Below are positions 34,077 to 43,616 of a DNA stretch of 64,000 nt, in pieces; position 1 is the first letter of the stretch, and every line of letters begins with the position of its first letter. This DNA comes from Acidimicrobiia bacterium (GTDB taxonomy: Bacteria; Actinomycetota; Acidimicrobiia; Acidimicrobiales; Bin134). The stretch lies in assembly GCA_022826705.1 (NCBI GenBank), contig JAJDUJ010000006.1, positions 62,001 through 126,000 of the forward strand, given 5' to 3'. The position numbers and the translations under genes were made by a program. The notes beneath the pieces are model-generated. The model searched no databases and had not been told where the DNA came from. It saw only the letters and a program-made list of their open reading frames with translations.

Positions 34077-35279
34077 ATGACAGGTCCGATGGATGGAGTG
34101 AAGGTCGTCGAACTCGGGGTGTGGGTAGCCGGCCCTGCGGCGGGCGGCATTTTGAGCGATTGGGGGGCCGATGTGGTCAAGATCGAGCCCCCCGCCGGCG
34201 ACCCAGCGAGGACCTTCCAAAGGATGCTGGGCGGAGACATGCCCACCAATCCCGTGTTCGAACTGGACAACCGCTCCAAGCGATCGGTGGTGGTTGATCT
34301 GGCCCATCCTGAAGGTCAGGCCATCGCGGCGGAGATCATCGATGAGTCCGATGTGTTCCTCACCAACCTGCGGCTGAGCGCCCTCGACCGGCTGGGGCTG
34401 GACTACCAGTCGCTGGCTGCCCGCAACCCGGGACTGATCTACTGCGCCATCACCGGCTACGGGTTCGAAGGTCCCGACGCCGACCGCCCCGCCTACGACA
34501 TCGCCGCCTTCTGGGCCCGTTCAGGCATCGCCGCCCAACTCACCCCGCCCGGCGGCGCGCTCCCCTTCCAGCGGGGCGGTATGGGCGACCACAACGTGGG
34601 CCTAGCCGGAGCGGCGGCCATCAGCGCGGCCCTGTACCACCGAGAGCGCACCGGCGAGGGCCAGATGGTGTCGTCGTCCCTGTTCCGCGAGGGCATGTAC
34701 ACCATCGGTTTCGACATCAACGTGCTGTTGATGTGGGGCCTCAACATGGCAGTGGGCACCCGGGAGGCCATGGGCAACCCGGCCATAAACAACTACACCG
34801 CGGGCGACGGGAGACGGTTCTGGGTAGTGGGCCTGGAGGGCGACCGCCACTGGCCCCCGCTGGCCCGAGCCGTGGGCCATCCCGAGTGGATCGAAGACGA
34901 GCGATTCGCCACCCCCCGCGACAGGGCGGTCAACGCCGTGGAGCTGATCGCCGCCCTCGACGAGGCCTTCGCCGCTCGACCGCTGGATGAGTGGGCCGAG
35001 ATCTTCGCCACCGAGCCCGACATGTTCTGGGCCCCGGTGAACACCCTCGACGACTTGTTGGCCGACCCCCAGACCGGCCCGTCGGGCGCGTTGGTGGAGG
35101 TGCCCGACGGGGCCACCGGCACCACCATGCTGGCCACCCCGGTCGACTTCCACGGCACCCCATGGGCGCCTCGCAGCCTGGCCCCTGAGTTGGGGGAGCA
35201 CACCGACGACGTGCTGGCCGAACTGGGCCGCACTCCCGATCAGATCGCCAAACTGCGGTCGAGCGGCACCGTGGCCTGA
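34077..35279 (+). CDS. Class III (CaiB/BaiF) CoA transferase
   Basis: A 400-residue single-domain family III CoA transferase. The N-terminus GVKVVELGVWVAGPAAGGIL and DVVKIEPPAGDPAR form the Rossmann-type entry, SVVVDLAHPEGQAI follows, and GEGQMVSSSLFREGMYTIG covers the usual catalytic aspartate site. Here the expected Asp column is occupied by Arg with Glu next to it, so catalysis may differ. The C-terminal LGEHTDDVLAELGRTPDQI is standard. It is a normal-length counterpart of half of the protein at 2080. It starts a plus-strand run with a lipocalin-like protein, SDR, molybdopterin enzyme and an acyl-CoA dehydrogenase remnant, suggesting breakdown of an acid via its CoA ester. Confidence 0.92.
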   Translation: MTGPMDGVKVVELGVWVAGPAAGGILSDWGADVVKIEPPAGDPARTFQRMLGGDMPTNPVFELDNRSKRSVVVDLAHPEGQAIAAEIIDESDVFLTNLRLSALDRLGLDYQSLAARNPGLIYCAITGYGFEGPDADRPAYDIAAFWARSGIAAQLTPPGGALPFQRGGMGDHNVGLAGAAAISAALYHRERTGEGQMVSSSLFREGMYTIGFDINVLLMWGLNMAVGTREAMGNPAINNYTAGDGRRFWVVGLEGDRHWPPLARAVGHPEWIEDERFATPRDRAVNAVELIAALDEAFAARPLDEWAEIFATEPDMFWAPVNTLDDLLADPQTGPSGALVEVPDGATGTTMLATPVDFHGTPWAPRSLAPELGEHTDDVLAELGRTPDQIAKLRSSGTVA

Positions 35280-35300
35280 GCCTTCCCGAACTCCCAGCCA

Positions 35301-35306
35301 TAGGAT
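35301..35306 (+). promoter_or_regulatory. Candidate leaderless -10 box (TAGGAT)
   Basis: TAGGAT is followed by 6 nt and the GTG at 35313, the same geometry as at 34065. No Shine-Dalgarno sequence is present. Confidence 0.45.
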
Positions 35307-35312
35307 GTCGCC

Positions 35313-36458
35313 GTGCCTTTGACCAGACTCGACGAGACGCTGCGCCATCAGATACCCACCACGTTCGATCACGTGGGAACCAGCGACCCCCGGTTCTTCG
35401 ACCGGTACTGGTTCTCGTGCTACGACCCGGCCGGGTCGCTGACCATGATCATCGGGGTGGGGCTGTACATGAACATGAACGTGTTCGACGGCTTCGTGGC
35501 CTGCCAGGTGCCCCGCGACGACGGCGGCAGCAATCAGCGGAACTTCCGCTTCAGCCGGGCGCTGCGCCCCGACATCGACCGAGTGGGGGTGGGACCGCTC
35601 GACATCGAGATCATCGAACCGTTCAAGAAAGTTCGCCTAACCGCGTCGGGTGACGATCACCCCATAGACATGGACCTGACGTGGACTGGCTTCCTGCCCC
35701 CCAAAGAAGAAGACCACCACTTCAGCCGGGTTCGGGGCCGAGTCACCCAGGACTACCGGCGCTATACCCAGGTGGGCCGAATGGACGGGGCCGTCACCCT
35801 CGACGGCACCGACTACTCCGTGGAGGGCTGGTGGGGCGGCCGGGATCACTCATGGGGGGTGAGGCCCCAAACCGCCGGGCCTGAGCCCGTTACCGGCGAG
35901 GACGGCATCGACGTGCGGGCCCAGCACGGCTCGGTGTTCTACTGGCTGCCGTTCTCGTGCCCCGACTTTGGCGGCCACGTGCAAGTCCACAGCACCGGCG
36001 ACGGCCGCCAGCACTATCTGGACGGCGTGATCGGACAGTCCGACGGCTCCGAAACCGAGGTGGTGGCCGCCGAGTTCGAAGTGGACTTCTGGGACGACAC
36101 CCGCCGCTGGCGCCAGGTTCGGTCGCAGTTCACCGACTCCGCCGGCGAGGTCTACGAGATCGAGACCAACCAGATCCACCGCGACTGGGCCATGATCGGC
36201 ACTGGCTACGACTGGGGCTGGGAGGACGGCGGCGGCCTCGGGGTCTACCGGGGGCAGTACTACTCCGAAACCGACACCTACGACCTTTCTCACCCTGAGA
36301 ACGTGGTGCTCCCCTCCGGCGAGGTCCGCGTCCCTGGCCACCGGGAGGCCCCGGCGGTGGGCACGGTGAACGGCCAGCCGCTGGCCGGCCACCAGATTGT
36401 GATCTGCTCGGGGCGGGTCCCCTTCTTGGGCTTGAACGATGATGTGAGGCCGTGGTGA
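35313..36458 (+). CDS. Lipocalin-like (AttH/DUF7064-DUF7065-type) protein of unknown function
   Basis: A 381-residue protein without signal peptide or membrane segment. It is rich in beta strands and Trp. The striking motif GWWGGRDHSWGVRP at about 170-185 and the earlier GFLPPKEEDHHF are typical of proteins often annotated as hydroxyneurosporene-synthase/AttH-like or DUF7064/7065. These occur beside steroid, terpenoid and aromatic degradation genes in actinobacteria and sphingomonads; the double beta-barrel binds hydrophobic ligands. The start is GTG at 35313 behind a TAGGAT box. It overlaps the SDR start by a few nt, so they share an mRNA. Function unproven; family placement is from motif memory. 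Confidence 0.6.
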   Translation: MPLTRLDETLRHQIPTTFDHVGTSDPRFFDRYWFSCYDPAGSLTMIIGVGLYMNMNVFDGFVACQVPRDDGGSNQRNFRFSRALRPDIDRVGVGPLDIEIIEPFKKVRLTASGDDHPIDMDLTWTGFLPPKEEDHHFSRVRGRVTQDYRRYTQVGRMDGAVTLDGTDYSVEGWWGGRDHSWGVRPQTAGPEPVTGEDGIDVRAQHGSVFYWLPFSCPDFGGHVQVHSTGDGRQHYLDGVIGQSDGSETEVVAAEFEVDFWDDTRRWRQVRSQFTDSAGEVYEIETNQIHRDWAMIGTGYDWGWEDGGGLGVYRGQYYSETDTYDLSHPENVVLPSGEVRVPGHREAPAVGTVNGQPLAGHQIVICSGRVPFLGLNDDVRPW

Positions 36459-37291
36459 GTCAAGAGCAGTCTTTTGCCGACCAGGTGGTGATCGTCACGG
36501 GGGCAAGCCGCGGCGTAGGCGCAGGCCTGGCCGTCCGCCTCGGCGAGCTGGGTGCGGGGGTGGCCTGCGTGGCCCGAGCCACCGATTCCGCCCGATTCAA
36601 ACTGCCCGGCACGGTGGATGAAACCGCAGCAGCCGTTGACGAAGCCGGTGGCGACGGCCTGGCCGTTCCCTGCGACCTGTCCCGTCCCGACCAGATCGAG
36701 GCCATGGTGGAAACCGTGGTGAACCACTTCGGCCGCATCGATGCCCTGGTGAACAACGCCGCGGTCACCTTCGTGGGCGACCTCGACATTGAGCTAAAGC
36801 GCTATGAGCTGACCATGGCCATCAACACCACCGCTCCGCTGCTCGCCACCCGGCTGTGCCGACCATATTTGGCCGAACGCAACGGGCGAATCGTCAACGT
36901 CTCATCGGCGGCCGGTCTCGCCTATTTCCCATCGCTGATGGCCTACGGCATGTCCAAAACCGCACTGGAGCACCTGACCGTGAGCAGCGCGGCCATCCTG
37001 GCCGACGACGGGATCGCGGTGAACTGCTTCCGCATCGACACTGCGGTGGCCAGCGAGGGCTTTGTGATGAACGCTCCCGACGCCGATCACTCCACTTGGG
37101 CCGACACCTCGGTTTCCGCCGAGGGCATCGTGTGGATGCTCCAACAGCCCACCTCCTACACCGGAAGGCTGGAGAGCATGGTGGGCATGGCCCAGCGAGA
37201 GGGCATCATGGCTGAAATCGCCGACAAGACCAGTTCCAACGCTCCTTCCGCGAGCCAATGGAGCATTGACCGCGCCCGGGGCATTGTCTAG
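36452..37291 (+). CDS. Short-chain dehydrogenase/reductase
   Basis: A 279-residue classical SDR. The cofactor motif is VTGASRGVGAG, with NNAAV and the catalytic set NVSSAAG / YGMSK (Tyr and Lys three apart). It is an NAD(P)-dependent oxidoreductase for an alcohol or ketone. Two tandem GTG codons (36452, 36455) are possible starts; the second would give a 4-nt GTGA overlap with the upstream stop. Translation is coupled to the lipocalin-like gene before it, and its end overlaps the molybdopterin enzyme start at 37266. The C-terminal region after the active site is extended and unremarkable. Confidence 0.92.
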   Translation: MVSQEQSFADQVVIVTGASRGVGAGLAVRLGELGAGVACVARATDSARFKLPGTVDETAAAVDEAGGDGLAVPCDLSRPDQIEAMVETVVNHFGRIDALVNNAAVTFVGDLDIELKRYELTMAINTTAPLLATRLCRPYLAERNGRIVNVSSAAGLAYFPSLMAYGMSKTALEHLTVSSAAILADDGIAVNCFRIDTAVASEGFVMNAPDADHSTWADTSVSAEGIVWMLQQPTSYTGRLESMVGMAQREGIMAEIADKTSSNAPSASQWSIDRARGIV

Positions 37292-39281
37292 GGCCCAGGA
37301 GGTTCACTCCTTCTGCCGCATCTGCACCGCCATGTGCGGCATCACGGTCACCGTCGAGGGCGACCAGGTATTAAAGGTGAGAGGCGACGACGCCCACCCC
37401 ATCTCAAAGGGCTACACCTGTCCGAAGGGCCGGGCGCTGCCCGAGTGGCACCACCACCCGCACCGGCTCGACCGACCCCAGATTGGCGATCAGGCCGTGG
37501 GGTGGGACCAATGCCTCGATGACCTGGGCAGCCGCCTGGCCGCCATCATCGAAGAAAACGGCCCTGACGCGGTGGCCATGTACCTGGCCAGCGGCTCGGC
37601 GTACGACGCCAACGGTCGCCGGGCCGCCGAGCGGTTCCTGGGTGCCATCGGCTCCCTCCAGAAGTACACCGCCACCACCATCGACACTCCCATGCGCCCG
37701 CTGGTGGCCGAGCTCATGGGGGGCTGGTCGGGGATCACCCCCATGTGGGACCAAGAAGCGGCCCGGATGCTCCTTCTGGTGGGCACCAATCCGGTGGTGT
37801 CCCACGGCCATGGCAACGGCTTGGCCGACCCCATTCGACGGCTGCGGGCCCAGCAAGAACGGGGCCCGGTGTGGGTGATCGACCCCCGCCGCACCGAGAC
37901 CGCCCGCCTCGCCGACCGCCATCTGGCCCCCCGGCCCAGCACCGACTACCTGATCCTGGGCTGGCTGGTGCGTGAGCTGCTCGACGATGGGGCCGACTGG
38001 GACTACTTGAACAAGCACTCGGTCGGGGTCGAAGACCTCACCGCCGCAGTGGCCCCCTTCACCCTGGACCGGGCGGCAACCGGCACCGGGCTAGACCCCG
38101 CCGAACTGCTCGAACTCCTCGACGCAGTGCGAACCGCGGGCCGGTTATCGGTGCTGTCGGGCACCGGAGTGTCCATGGGCCGCCATGCCAACGTCACCGA
38201 GTGGCTTCTGTGGGCGCTGGCCGCGGTCACCGGCTCTTACGACCAGCCGGGAGGGATGTGGTTCAACCCCGGCTACCTGATGCAGCTCGACACCCGAAGC
38301 TGGCAGCCCTCCGACGGCCAGCCCGAACCCGGTCCGGCTAGCCGTCCCGAGCTGCCCCGCCGCTTCGGGGAGTACCCGTGTGCGGCCCTGGTAGACGAGA
38401 TCGAGGCCGGCAACATGCGGGCGCTGGTGGTGGTGGGCGGCAACCCGCTGATCGCCTTCCCCGATCGAGACCGGACCCAGGCGGCATTCGAATCTCTCGA
38501 CGTGCTGGCGGTGGCCGACGTGGTGGAAACCGACACCACCGGGCTGGCCACCCACCTGCTGCCAGTGGCCGGCCAACTGGAACGAGCCGACCTGCCCTGG
38601 ATGCTGGATGCCTACCAACCGGCCATTGCCACCCACTACACCCCGGCGGTGGTCCCTCCCGGCGCCGACCGCCGACTCATGTGGCAGGTATTCGCCGAGC
38701 TGGGCCGTCGGCTGGGCGTGGGAGTGCTGCCCCGGGGAGTCGACCCCGATACCGCCTCCGACGAAGACCTCCTAGAACTGATCGCCGAGCGGGGCCGCAG
38801 CGATGCCGCCACCGTGCTGGCCGCCCGACGCGGGTTGGTGGGCGAAGCCAGCCCAGTTCACGGCTGGGTGCTCAACCGAGTGCTGCCTGAAGGCCGCTGG
38901 CGACTGGCCCCCGAGCCGCTGGTGGCACAGCTTGCCGACCTCGACCACCCCGCGCCGGTGGTACTGCTACCCCGCCGCCAGATGCGAACCATGAACGGTC
39001 AGCTCCGCGACTTGGGCGATGTGGGCCCCGAGGTGTTGATCCATCCCGACCACGGCATCGCCGACGGCCAGCCAGTGCAGGTACACAGCGCCCACGGCGA
39101 GCTGGTGGGCACGGCCCGCACCAGCGACGAGATCGCCCCCGGGGCAGTGTCCATCCCCCACGGCTGGGCCGACCCCAACGTCTGCACGCTCACCACCGCC
39201 GAAGTAGACGTCGATCCCCTCACCGGCATGGTCTGGCAGTCGGGCCTGCCGGTGCAGCTCAGCCCGGCAGAATCAGCTTGA
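37266..39281 (+). CDS. Molybdopterin (bis-MGD) oxidoreductase with [4Fe-4S] cluster
   Basis: A 671-residue member of the DMSO-reductase superfamily. The N-terminal cluster ligands are Cys17, Cys20, Cys24 and Cys52 (FCRICTAMC, YTCPKG), followed by LLLVGTNPVVSHGHG and WVIDPRRTETA, which bind the cofactor, and a C-terminal MRTMNGQLRDL / IPHGWADPN molybdopterin-binding domain. No Tat signal is visible, so it probably acts in the cytosol. It resembles the formate-dehydrogenase/assimilatory type without extra Fe-S domains. The likely start TTG at 37266 lies inside the SDR gene (26-nt overlap); a second TTG at 37284 is possible. The substrate is unknown; hydroxylation or reduction of a ring compound would fit the neighbours. 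Confidence 0.9.
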   Translation: MTAPGALSRAQEVHSFCRICTAMCGITVTVEGDQVLKVRGDDAHPISKGYTCPKGRALPEWHHHPHRLDRPQIGDQAVGWDQCLDDLGSRLAAIIEENGPDAVAMYLASGSAYDANGRRAAERFLGAIGSLQKYTATTIDTPMRPLVAELMGGWSGITPMWDQEAARMLLLVGTNPVVSHGHGNGLADPIRRLRAQQERGPVWVIDPRRTETARLADRHLAPRPSTDYLILGWLVRELLDDGADWDYLNKHSVGVEDLTAAVAPFTLDRAATGTGLDPAELLELLDAVRTAGRLSVLSGTGVSMGRHANVTEWLLWALAAVTGSYDQPGGMWFNPGYLMQLDTRSWQPSDGQPEPGPASRPELPRRFGEYPCAALVDEIEAGNMRALVVVGGNPLIAFPDRDRTQAAFESLDVLAVADVVETDTTGLATHLLPVAGQLERADLPWMLDAYQPAIATHYTPAVVPPGADRRLMWQVFAELGRRLGVGVLPRGVDPDTASDEDLLELIAERGRSDAATVLAARRGLVGEASPVHGWVLNRVLPEGRWRLAPEPLVAQLADLDHPAPVVLLPRRQMRTMNGQLRDLGDVGPEVLIHPDHGIADGQPVQVHSAHGELVGTARTSDEIAPGAVSIPHGWADPNVCTLTTAEVDVDPLTGMVWQSGLPVQLSPAESA

Positions 39282-39288
39282 GGACAGC

Positions 39289-40308
39289 ATGAGCGCCAAC
39301 AGTCCGAGTCTGCTGATCCTGAAACTGCCCAAGGAACTTGGCGGTCTCGAAGCCGACCTGCGCTCCCAATTCCTGGCTACCGAGGCAGCCAGTCGGGCCG
39401 ACGGATCAGCCGGCTGGAACGAGACATTCACCACCACTTCGGCAGCCATCGCCGCGGCCCGCCTGCCGGAAGAGGGCATGAACGAAGTAGCAGCCAGCGC
39501 AACCGATGGTGCCGCCTGGCCCCCGTTCACCGGCACGTTCCCACTGTCGGGAAGGGCTGCACCGGCCCCCGACGGCGTGGTGTTGACGGGGCGATAGGGA
39601 TTCGGCTCCGGCATTGTCGATGCCGCCTGGGTGGTGGCTGGTTGCACCACCGAGCAGGGACCGCGATGGGCGGTGATCCCGGTAGAGCAGGTGACCGTAC
39701 ACGACACCTGGCAGGTCAGCGGCCTGGAGGAGACCCTGAGCCACGACTACAGCGTCGAAGAGGTGTTCGTACCCCACAGTCGCCTGTTCGAACTGTCCCA
39801 GCCGCCGCCTCGAGGCGGCCTCCTGCACCGAATGCCCATGTACGCCTTGATCACCCCCGACCACTGCGGGGTGAGCCTGGGCATCGCCCGGCGGGCGCTG
39901 GATGAGATCACAATCGCCGCGGCGGGCAAGGATCGCCTCACCAGCAAGGCCCCCCTCGATGAGCGGCCGGCGTTCCAGCGCGACCTGGGCCAAGCCGACA
40001 CCAAGCTGCGAGCGGCCCGGGCCCTGGTACTGGAAGTGCTGGACGAATTCTGGAGCACCGCCACCGAAGGCCAACCCATTGAAGAAGAACTGGTGCAACG
40101 AGCCCGAGCGGCCGCCACCCACGCCGCCGACATCGCCGTGGAAGTGGCGTCAATGGCCTATCGCCGAGGCGGCGGTTCAGTCCTCTACCAAGACCATCCC
40201 CTCAACCAGTGCTTCCGAGACGCCCACGCCGCCACCCAACACGTCCACGTAACCGACGAGATGTTCGAGCTGGTCGGCGCAACGATGCTCGGGAAAGCGT
40301 CCGACTAG
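39289..40308 (+). pseudogene. Acyl-CoA dehydrogenase-like gene interrupted by one in-frame TAG
   Basis: A reading frame from ATG 39289 to TAG 40308 is broken only by TAG at 39595-39597. Before it, LPKELGGLEADLRSQF and ADGSAGWNETF match the N-terminal half of acyl-CoA dehydrogenases and group D flavin monooxygenases (HsaA/DszC-like). After it, GFGSGIVDAAWVVAGC continues exactly where family members read GRWPFGSG. The stop therefore replaces the conserved Trp, which one G-to-A change (TGG to TAG) would explain. Downstream SLGIARRALDEI and AHAATQHVHVTDEMFELVG complete the C-terminal domain. The intact product would have 339 residues, also short at the N-terminus by some 30-40. A recent pseudogene or a sequencing error; readthrough is not excluded. 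Confidence 0.85.
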
Positions 40309-41504
40309 GAACTAGCCGGCGCGGGTTCGCTGGACGGGCGACTCGCCGGACCCATCAGTTCTCCACCCAACGCAACCGCCCCGGCCAATGCCACCACCAT
40401 CACTATCGACGAGCCGGTGAACAGCACCTCGGGGCCCCAGGCGTCGTATAAGGATCCGGCGGCCACCGCAGCCAACCCAGAAACCACCAAGCCCACTGCC
40501 CCGTAAAGGCCTTGAGCCGCAGCAGCCTGTTCGGTGGGGGCCGACATGGCCACCGCGAGCTGCCCGGCGGGCATGGTGTAGGCGTCGAACATGGCGTGAA
40601 CTGCCGAAATGGCGATAAGCACCCACATGAATTCCACATAGCCGTACACCAACATGCAGGCCACCGCGCCCATGATGGTGACCGCCATAACCCGTACGGG
40701 ACCTCGACGCTGGGCGTACCTCCCCCCCAGCGGAGCCAACGGGATCATCGGCAAGGCAAACAAGCTGATCGATAATGCGATGAGCAGCGTGCTGGCCCCC
40801 AAATCGTCGAGCAGCACCGCCCACGAGGCTTCAAACACGCCAATGGTGGTGTAAAAGGCGATGCCAGCAAGAATCCCAGCCACCATCGGCCGGTGCTTCA
40901 GCAGATTGCGTACCGGAATCCTGACATGAGCCGCCTCACCCGCCGACAAGTCCAGCCTCAAGGCCCACGCGTAGATCACGACATACAGGCCAGCCAGGAA
41001 CAGGAACGGAGCCCGCAGGTTGACGAATTCCGCGAATGCCGCGGCTACCACAGGTCCGAGCACAAAGCCGCTGACGTCGAAAGCACCCATCGCCCCCAGG
41101 TTGCTGCCCATGTTGGTCGGGTCCCGGGTGATGAGAATGCGGCGGACAGCTGGGCCCACTGCCCCTGTGCCCGCACCGAGGAAGAACCGAGCAGCAATGA
41201 ACTGCCAGGCCTGATCGGCCACCGCCATGCCCAGCATGGACACGATGGCCACGATCATTCCGATATGGATCAACAATCGGACAAATCCCTGATCGGCAAA
41301 TCGGGCTAGTCCGACCTGGGCGATGACCCCCGCAAAAAACCCCACTCCCGCAATGACACCAAGCTCGGTCTCGCTGAATCCAAACTTCTCCCTAAATTCA
41401 GCCAGCAGGGTGAACACCGAGCCGTAGCCCATCGACAGCGCGCCGGTGACCACGAAATAAGGCATGAACTGGCGCGCCGCACCCAGGGTGGTGTTCACAG
41501 CCAT
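40305..41504 (-). CDS. Major facilitator superfamily transporter
   Basis: A 399-residue protein with about 12 hydrophobic segments. The first pair ends in GLARFADQGFVRLLIH, an MFS loop 2-3 type region, and PLGGRYAQRRGPVRVM is the matching loop in the second half. FLGAGTGAVGPAVRRILITRD lies in the first half. No diagnostic substrate motif is present; drug/metabolite efflux or uptake are both possible. It converges on the acyl-CoA dehydrogenase remnant with a 4-nt overlap of stop codons. The ATG at 41504 lacks a Shine-Dalgarno sequence but has TAGGGT 6 nt upstream. Confidence 0.88.
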   Translation of the reverse strand: MAVNTTLGAARQFMPYFVVTGALSMGYGSVFTLLAEFREKFGFSETELGVIAGVGFFAGVIAQVGLARFADQGFVRLLIHIGMIVAIVSMLGMAVADQAWQFIAARFFLGAGTGAVGPAVRRILITRDPTNMGSNLGAMGAFDVSGFVLGPVVAAAFAEFVNLRAPFLFLAGLYVVIYAWALRLDLSAGEAAHVRIPVRNLLKHRPMVAGILAGIAFYTTIGVFEASWAVLLDDLGASTLLIALSISLFALPMIPLAPLGGRYAQRRGPVRVMAVTIMGAVACMLVYGYVEFMWVLIAISAVHAMFDAYTMPAGQLAVAMSAPTEQAAAAQGLYGAVGLVVSGLAAVAAGSLYDAWGPEVLFTGSSIVMVVALAGAVALGGELMGPASRPSSEPAPASS

Positions 41505-41510
41505 CGGGGA

Positions 41511-41516
41511 ACCCTA
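41511..41516 (-). promoter_or_regulatory. Candidate leaderless -10 box (TAGGGT) of the MFS gene
   Basis: On the minus strand TAGGGT, then 6 nt, then the ATG at 41504; no Shine-Dalgarno sequence. Same spacing as at 34065 and 35301. Confidence 0.45.
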
Positions 41517-41538
41517 CTCCCCACTCCGGGCGATTGAC

Positions 41539-42495
41539 TCAGCGCTCTTCTCGGCGGTACGGCAGTCCCAGAGCAGCCGGGGCTGGGGAGGGGCGGTGCC
41601 GATAGCGCCAGCTGATGATCACCAGCACCGCCACGGTGAGCACGAAGGGGAGGATGCCCAACAATGCCGGGGAGATCCGGTTGACCTCCACCCCCAGCAG
41701 TTCGATGTCGAATGACTGCAAGCGGGGTTGCAGGGCCAGCGTGAAGCCGAATAACAGCGCTCCTAGGGCCAGACGCCCCGGCCGCCACGCCCCGAAGATC
41801 ACCAAGGCCACCGCGATCCAGCCTCGGCCAGCCACCATGCCCTCGACCCAGCCCGGAGCCATGTACAGCGACAGGAACGATCCCGCCGCTCCGGCAAACG
41901 CGCCGCCCACCATGACCGCTCCCGACCGCAGCGCCATCACCGAATGGCCCGCGGTGTCGGTGGTGGGGGCCGATTCGCCCGCCGCCCGCACGGCCAGGCC
42001 CAGACGGGTGCGGGCCAGCACAAACCACACTGCTAGCCCCAGCAGCACGGTCAGGTACACCACCGGCGGCTGGTCGAAGAAGATCTCGCCGATCCAGGGA
42101 ATGTCGGCCAGCCCGGCGATCCCCAGATCGGTGAACAGCGTCTCGGGCCGCTCTCCCACCACGTTGCGGCCCACGTAGGCCGCCAACCCCAGGCCACCGA
42201 TGGTGAGGGCCAAGCCCGATACCACCTGATCAGCCCCCAACACCACGCTCACCAGGGCGTGGAGCCCGCCCACCAGGGCGCCCACCGCGGCCGCGGCGAA
42301 GAAAGCAGCCCACGGACTCCCGGTTTCCAGGCCGACCATGAACCCGCTCACCGCGCCCATGGCCATCATTCCCTCGACCCCGAGGTTCAACACCCCCGCC
42401 CGCTCGGCAATGAGCTCGCCCAGCGCGGCCAGAAACACCAGTGTGCCGAACTGCACGGTGGCCACGAACAAACCGATGAGGGCTGCTTCCGACAT
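41539..42495 (-). CDS. ABC importer permease, nucleoside/BMP type (second permease)
   Basis: A 318-residue inner-membrane permease of the branched-chain/simple-sugar class (NupQ/YufQ-like). It carries ERAGVLNLGVEGMMAMGAVSGF near the N-terminus, a strong signature of BMP-associated permeases, and ITVAGxx-type transmembrane pairs after it. Its ATG overlaps the stop of the first permease by one base (TGATG). It is the last gene of the lipoprotein-ATPase-permease-permease operon running leftward from 46310. Together they would import nucleosides or related compounds. Confidence 0.9.
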   Translation of the reverse strand: MSEAALIGLFVATVQFGTLVFLAALGELIAERAGVLNLGVEGMMAMGAVSGFMVGLETGSPWAAFFAAAAVGALVGGLHALVSVVLGADQVVSGLALTIGGLGLAAYVGRNVVGERPETLFTDLGIAGLADIPWIGEIFFDQPPVVYLTVLLGLAVWFVLARTRLGLAVRAAGESAPTTDTAGHSVMALRSGAVMVGGAFAGAAGSFLSLYMAPGWVEGMVAGRGWIAVALVIFGAWRPGRLALGALLFGFTLALQPRLQSFDIELLGVEVNRISPALLGILPFVLTVAVLVIISWRYRHRPSPAPAALGLPYRREER

Positions 42496-43616
42496 CAGGC
42501 TGCGTCCTCGGCCGGTTCGGGTTCCTCGGGTTCTTCAGGCTCGTCCCCCGATGATTCGACGGCGGGGCCGATCCAGCGGATCCGATAGTTGAAGAGCACC
42601 GCGGCCACCAGCGCACCGAACAAGATCATGCCCTGCAAGATGTCGGAGATGGCCGAGCTCACCCCGAGGGTCTGGATGCTCTGGCCGCCCACCTGCACCG
42701 CCCCAAAGACAAAGGCCACAACTGCCACTCCCGAGGGACGCATGAGCGCCAAGGCGGCCACGATGATGCCGGCGAAGCCGTATCCGTTGGACAGTCCCGA
42801 ATCCAACCGTGCGGCCGAGCCGGTGAGCTGCACCGCCCCCGCCAGCCCGGCGATGCCACCCGACAGCAGCAGCGCGGTCAGGATCTTCCGGCGCAAGGAG
42901 ACGCCGGCGTAGCGGGCGGTGTCGGGCGACGACCCGGCCAAGCGCAGCTCATAGCCCCATGCGGTGCGGGACACGGCCAGCCAGAACACAATCAGCAGGC
43001 CCAGCGCAATCAGCATGCCGATGTTGGCCCGGCCGAAGAGCCCCGGCAGCGCTGCTTGCTCGGGCACTGGCTCGATCACCGCAAAGCCAAAGGAATCGGG
43101 GTCTTTCCACGGGCCGGTCTCCAGCCATTCCACCACTCGGATGGCCACGTACACCAGCATCAGGGTGGTGATGATCTCGCTCACCCTCAGATGCGACCGG
43201 GCCAGTGCGGGACCGAGCATCAAAACCATGCCCCCGGCGATGCCCGCCACGATCATCAACGCGATCAGCAGGGGACCGGAGAGCCCGTCGGCCATCATGG
43301 CCACGCCGGTGGCAACGATGGCACCGGCCATCATCTGGCCCTCAGCCCCGATGTTCCACAACCCCATCGATCCGGCCACCGCCACCGATAGACCGGTCAG
43401 CGCCAACGGAGTGGCCCGCTCCAGAGTGCGAGACAGCGAGTCGGTGCCCATAAAGGCCGAGTCGAACATGCGCTCGTACACCTCGGCCGGGTTGTGACCC
43501 GATGTCCACAGCAAAATCAACCCGAGCGCGAGTGCTGCCACGATGCCGACGAGAAAGGCGAATGCCTGGACGGCGGGCAAAACCCGTTCCCGCCGGGCCA
43601 GCACCGGTCGGATCAT
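42495..43616 (-). CDS. ABC importer permease, nucleoside/BMP type (first permease)
   Basis: A 373-residue permease (NupP/YufP-like) with about eight to ten hydrophobic segments. ATPLALTGLSVAVAGSMGLWNIGAEGQ is the class hallmark, and LAGSSPDTARYAGVSLRRKI the cytoplasmic coupling loop. The C-terminal tail is acidic and proline-rich (EPEEPEEPEPAEDAA), which is unusual and might be a flexible tether. The ATG at 43616 overlaps the TGA of a 12-codon mini-frame produced by a 35-bp duplication (43598-43656) between this gene and the ATPase gene. Confidence 0.9.
   Translation of the reverse strand: MIRPVLARRERVLPAVQAFAFLVGIVAALALGLILLWTSGHNPAEVYERMFDSAFMGTDSLSRTLERATPLALTGLSVAVAGSMGLWNIGAEGQMMAGAIVATGVAMMADGLSGPLLIALMIVAGIAGGMVLMLGPALARSHLRVSEIITTLMLVYVAIRVVEWLETGPWKDPDSFGFAVIEPVPEQAALPGLFGRANIGMLIALGLLIVFWLAVSRTAWGYELRLAGSSPDTARYAGVSLRRKILTALLLSGGIAGLAGAVQLTGSAARLDSGLSNGYGFAGIIVAALALMRPSGVAVVAFVFGAVQVGGQSIQTLGVSSAISDILQGMILFGALVAAVLFNYRIRWIGPAVESSGDEPEEPEEPEPAEDAA

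Noticed and set aside
39595..39597. Pyrrolysine or programmed readthrough at the TAG in the acyl-CoA dehydrogenase gene
   Set aside because: Other genes here end in TAG, no pyl genes are seen, and a single TGG-to-TAG change at a conserved Trp is simpler.
40303..40310. Overlapping convergent stop codons (also at 50420-50423)
   Set aside because: Four-base convergent overlaps are common in compact genomes and need no special explanation.
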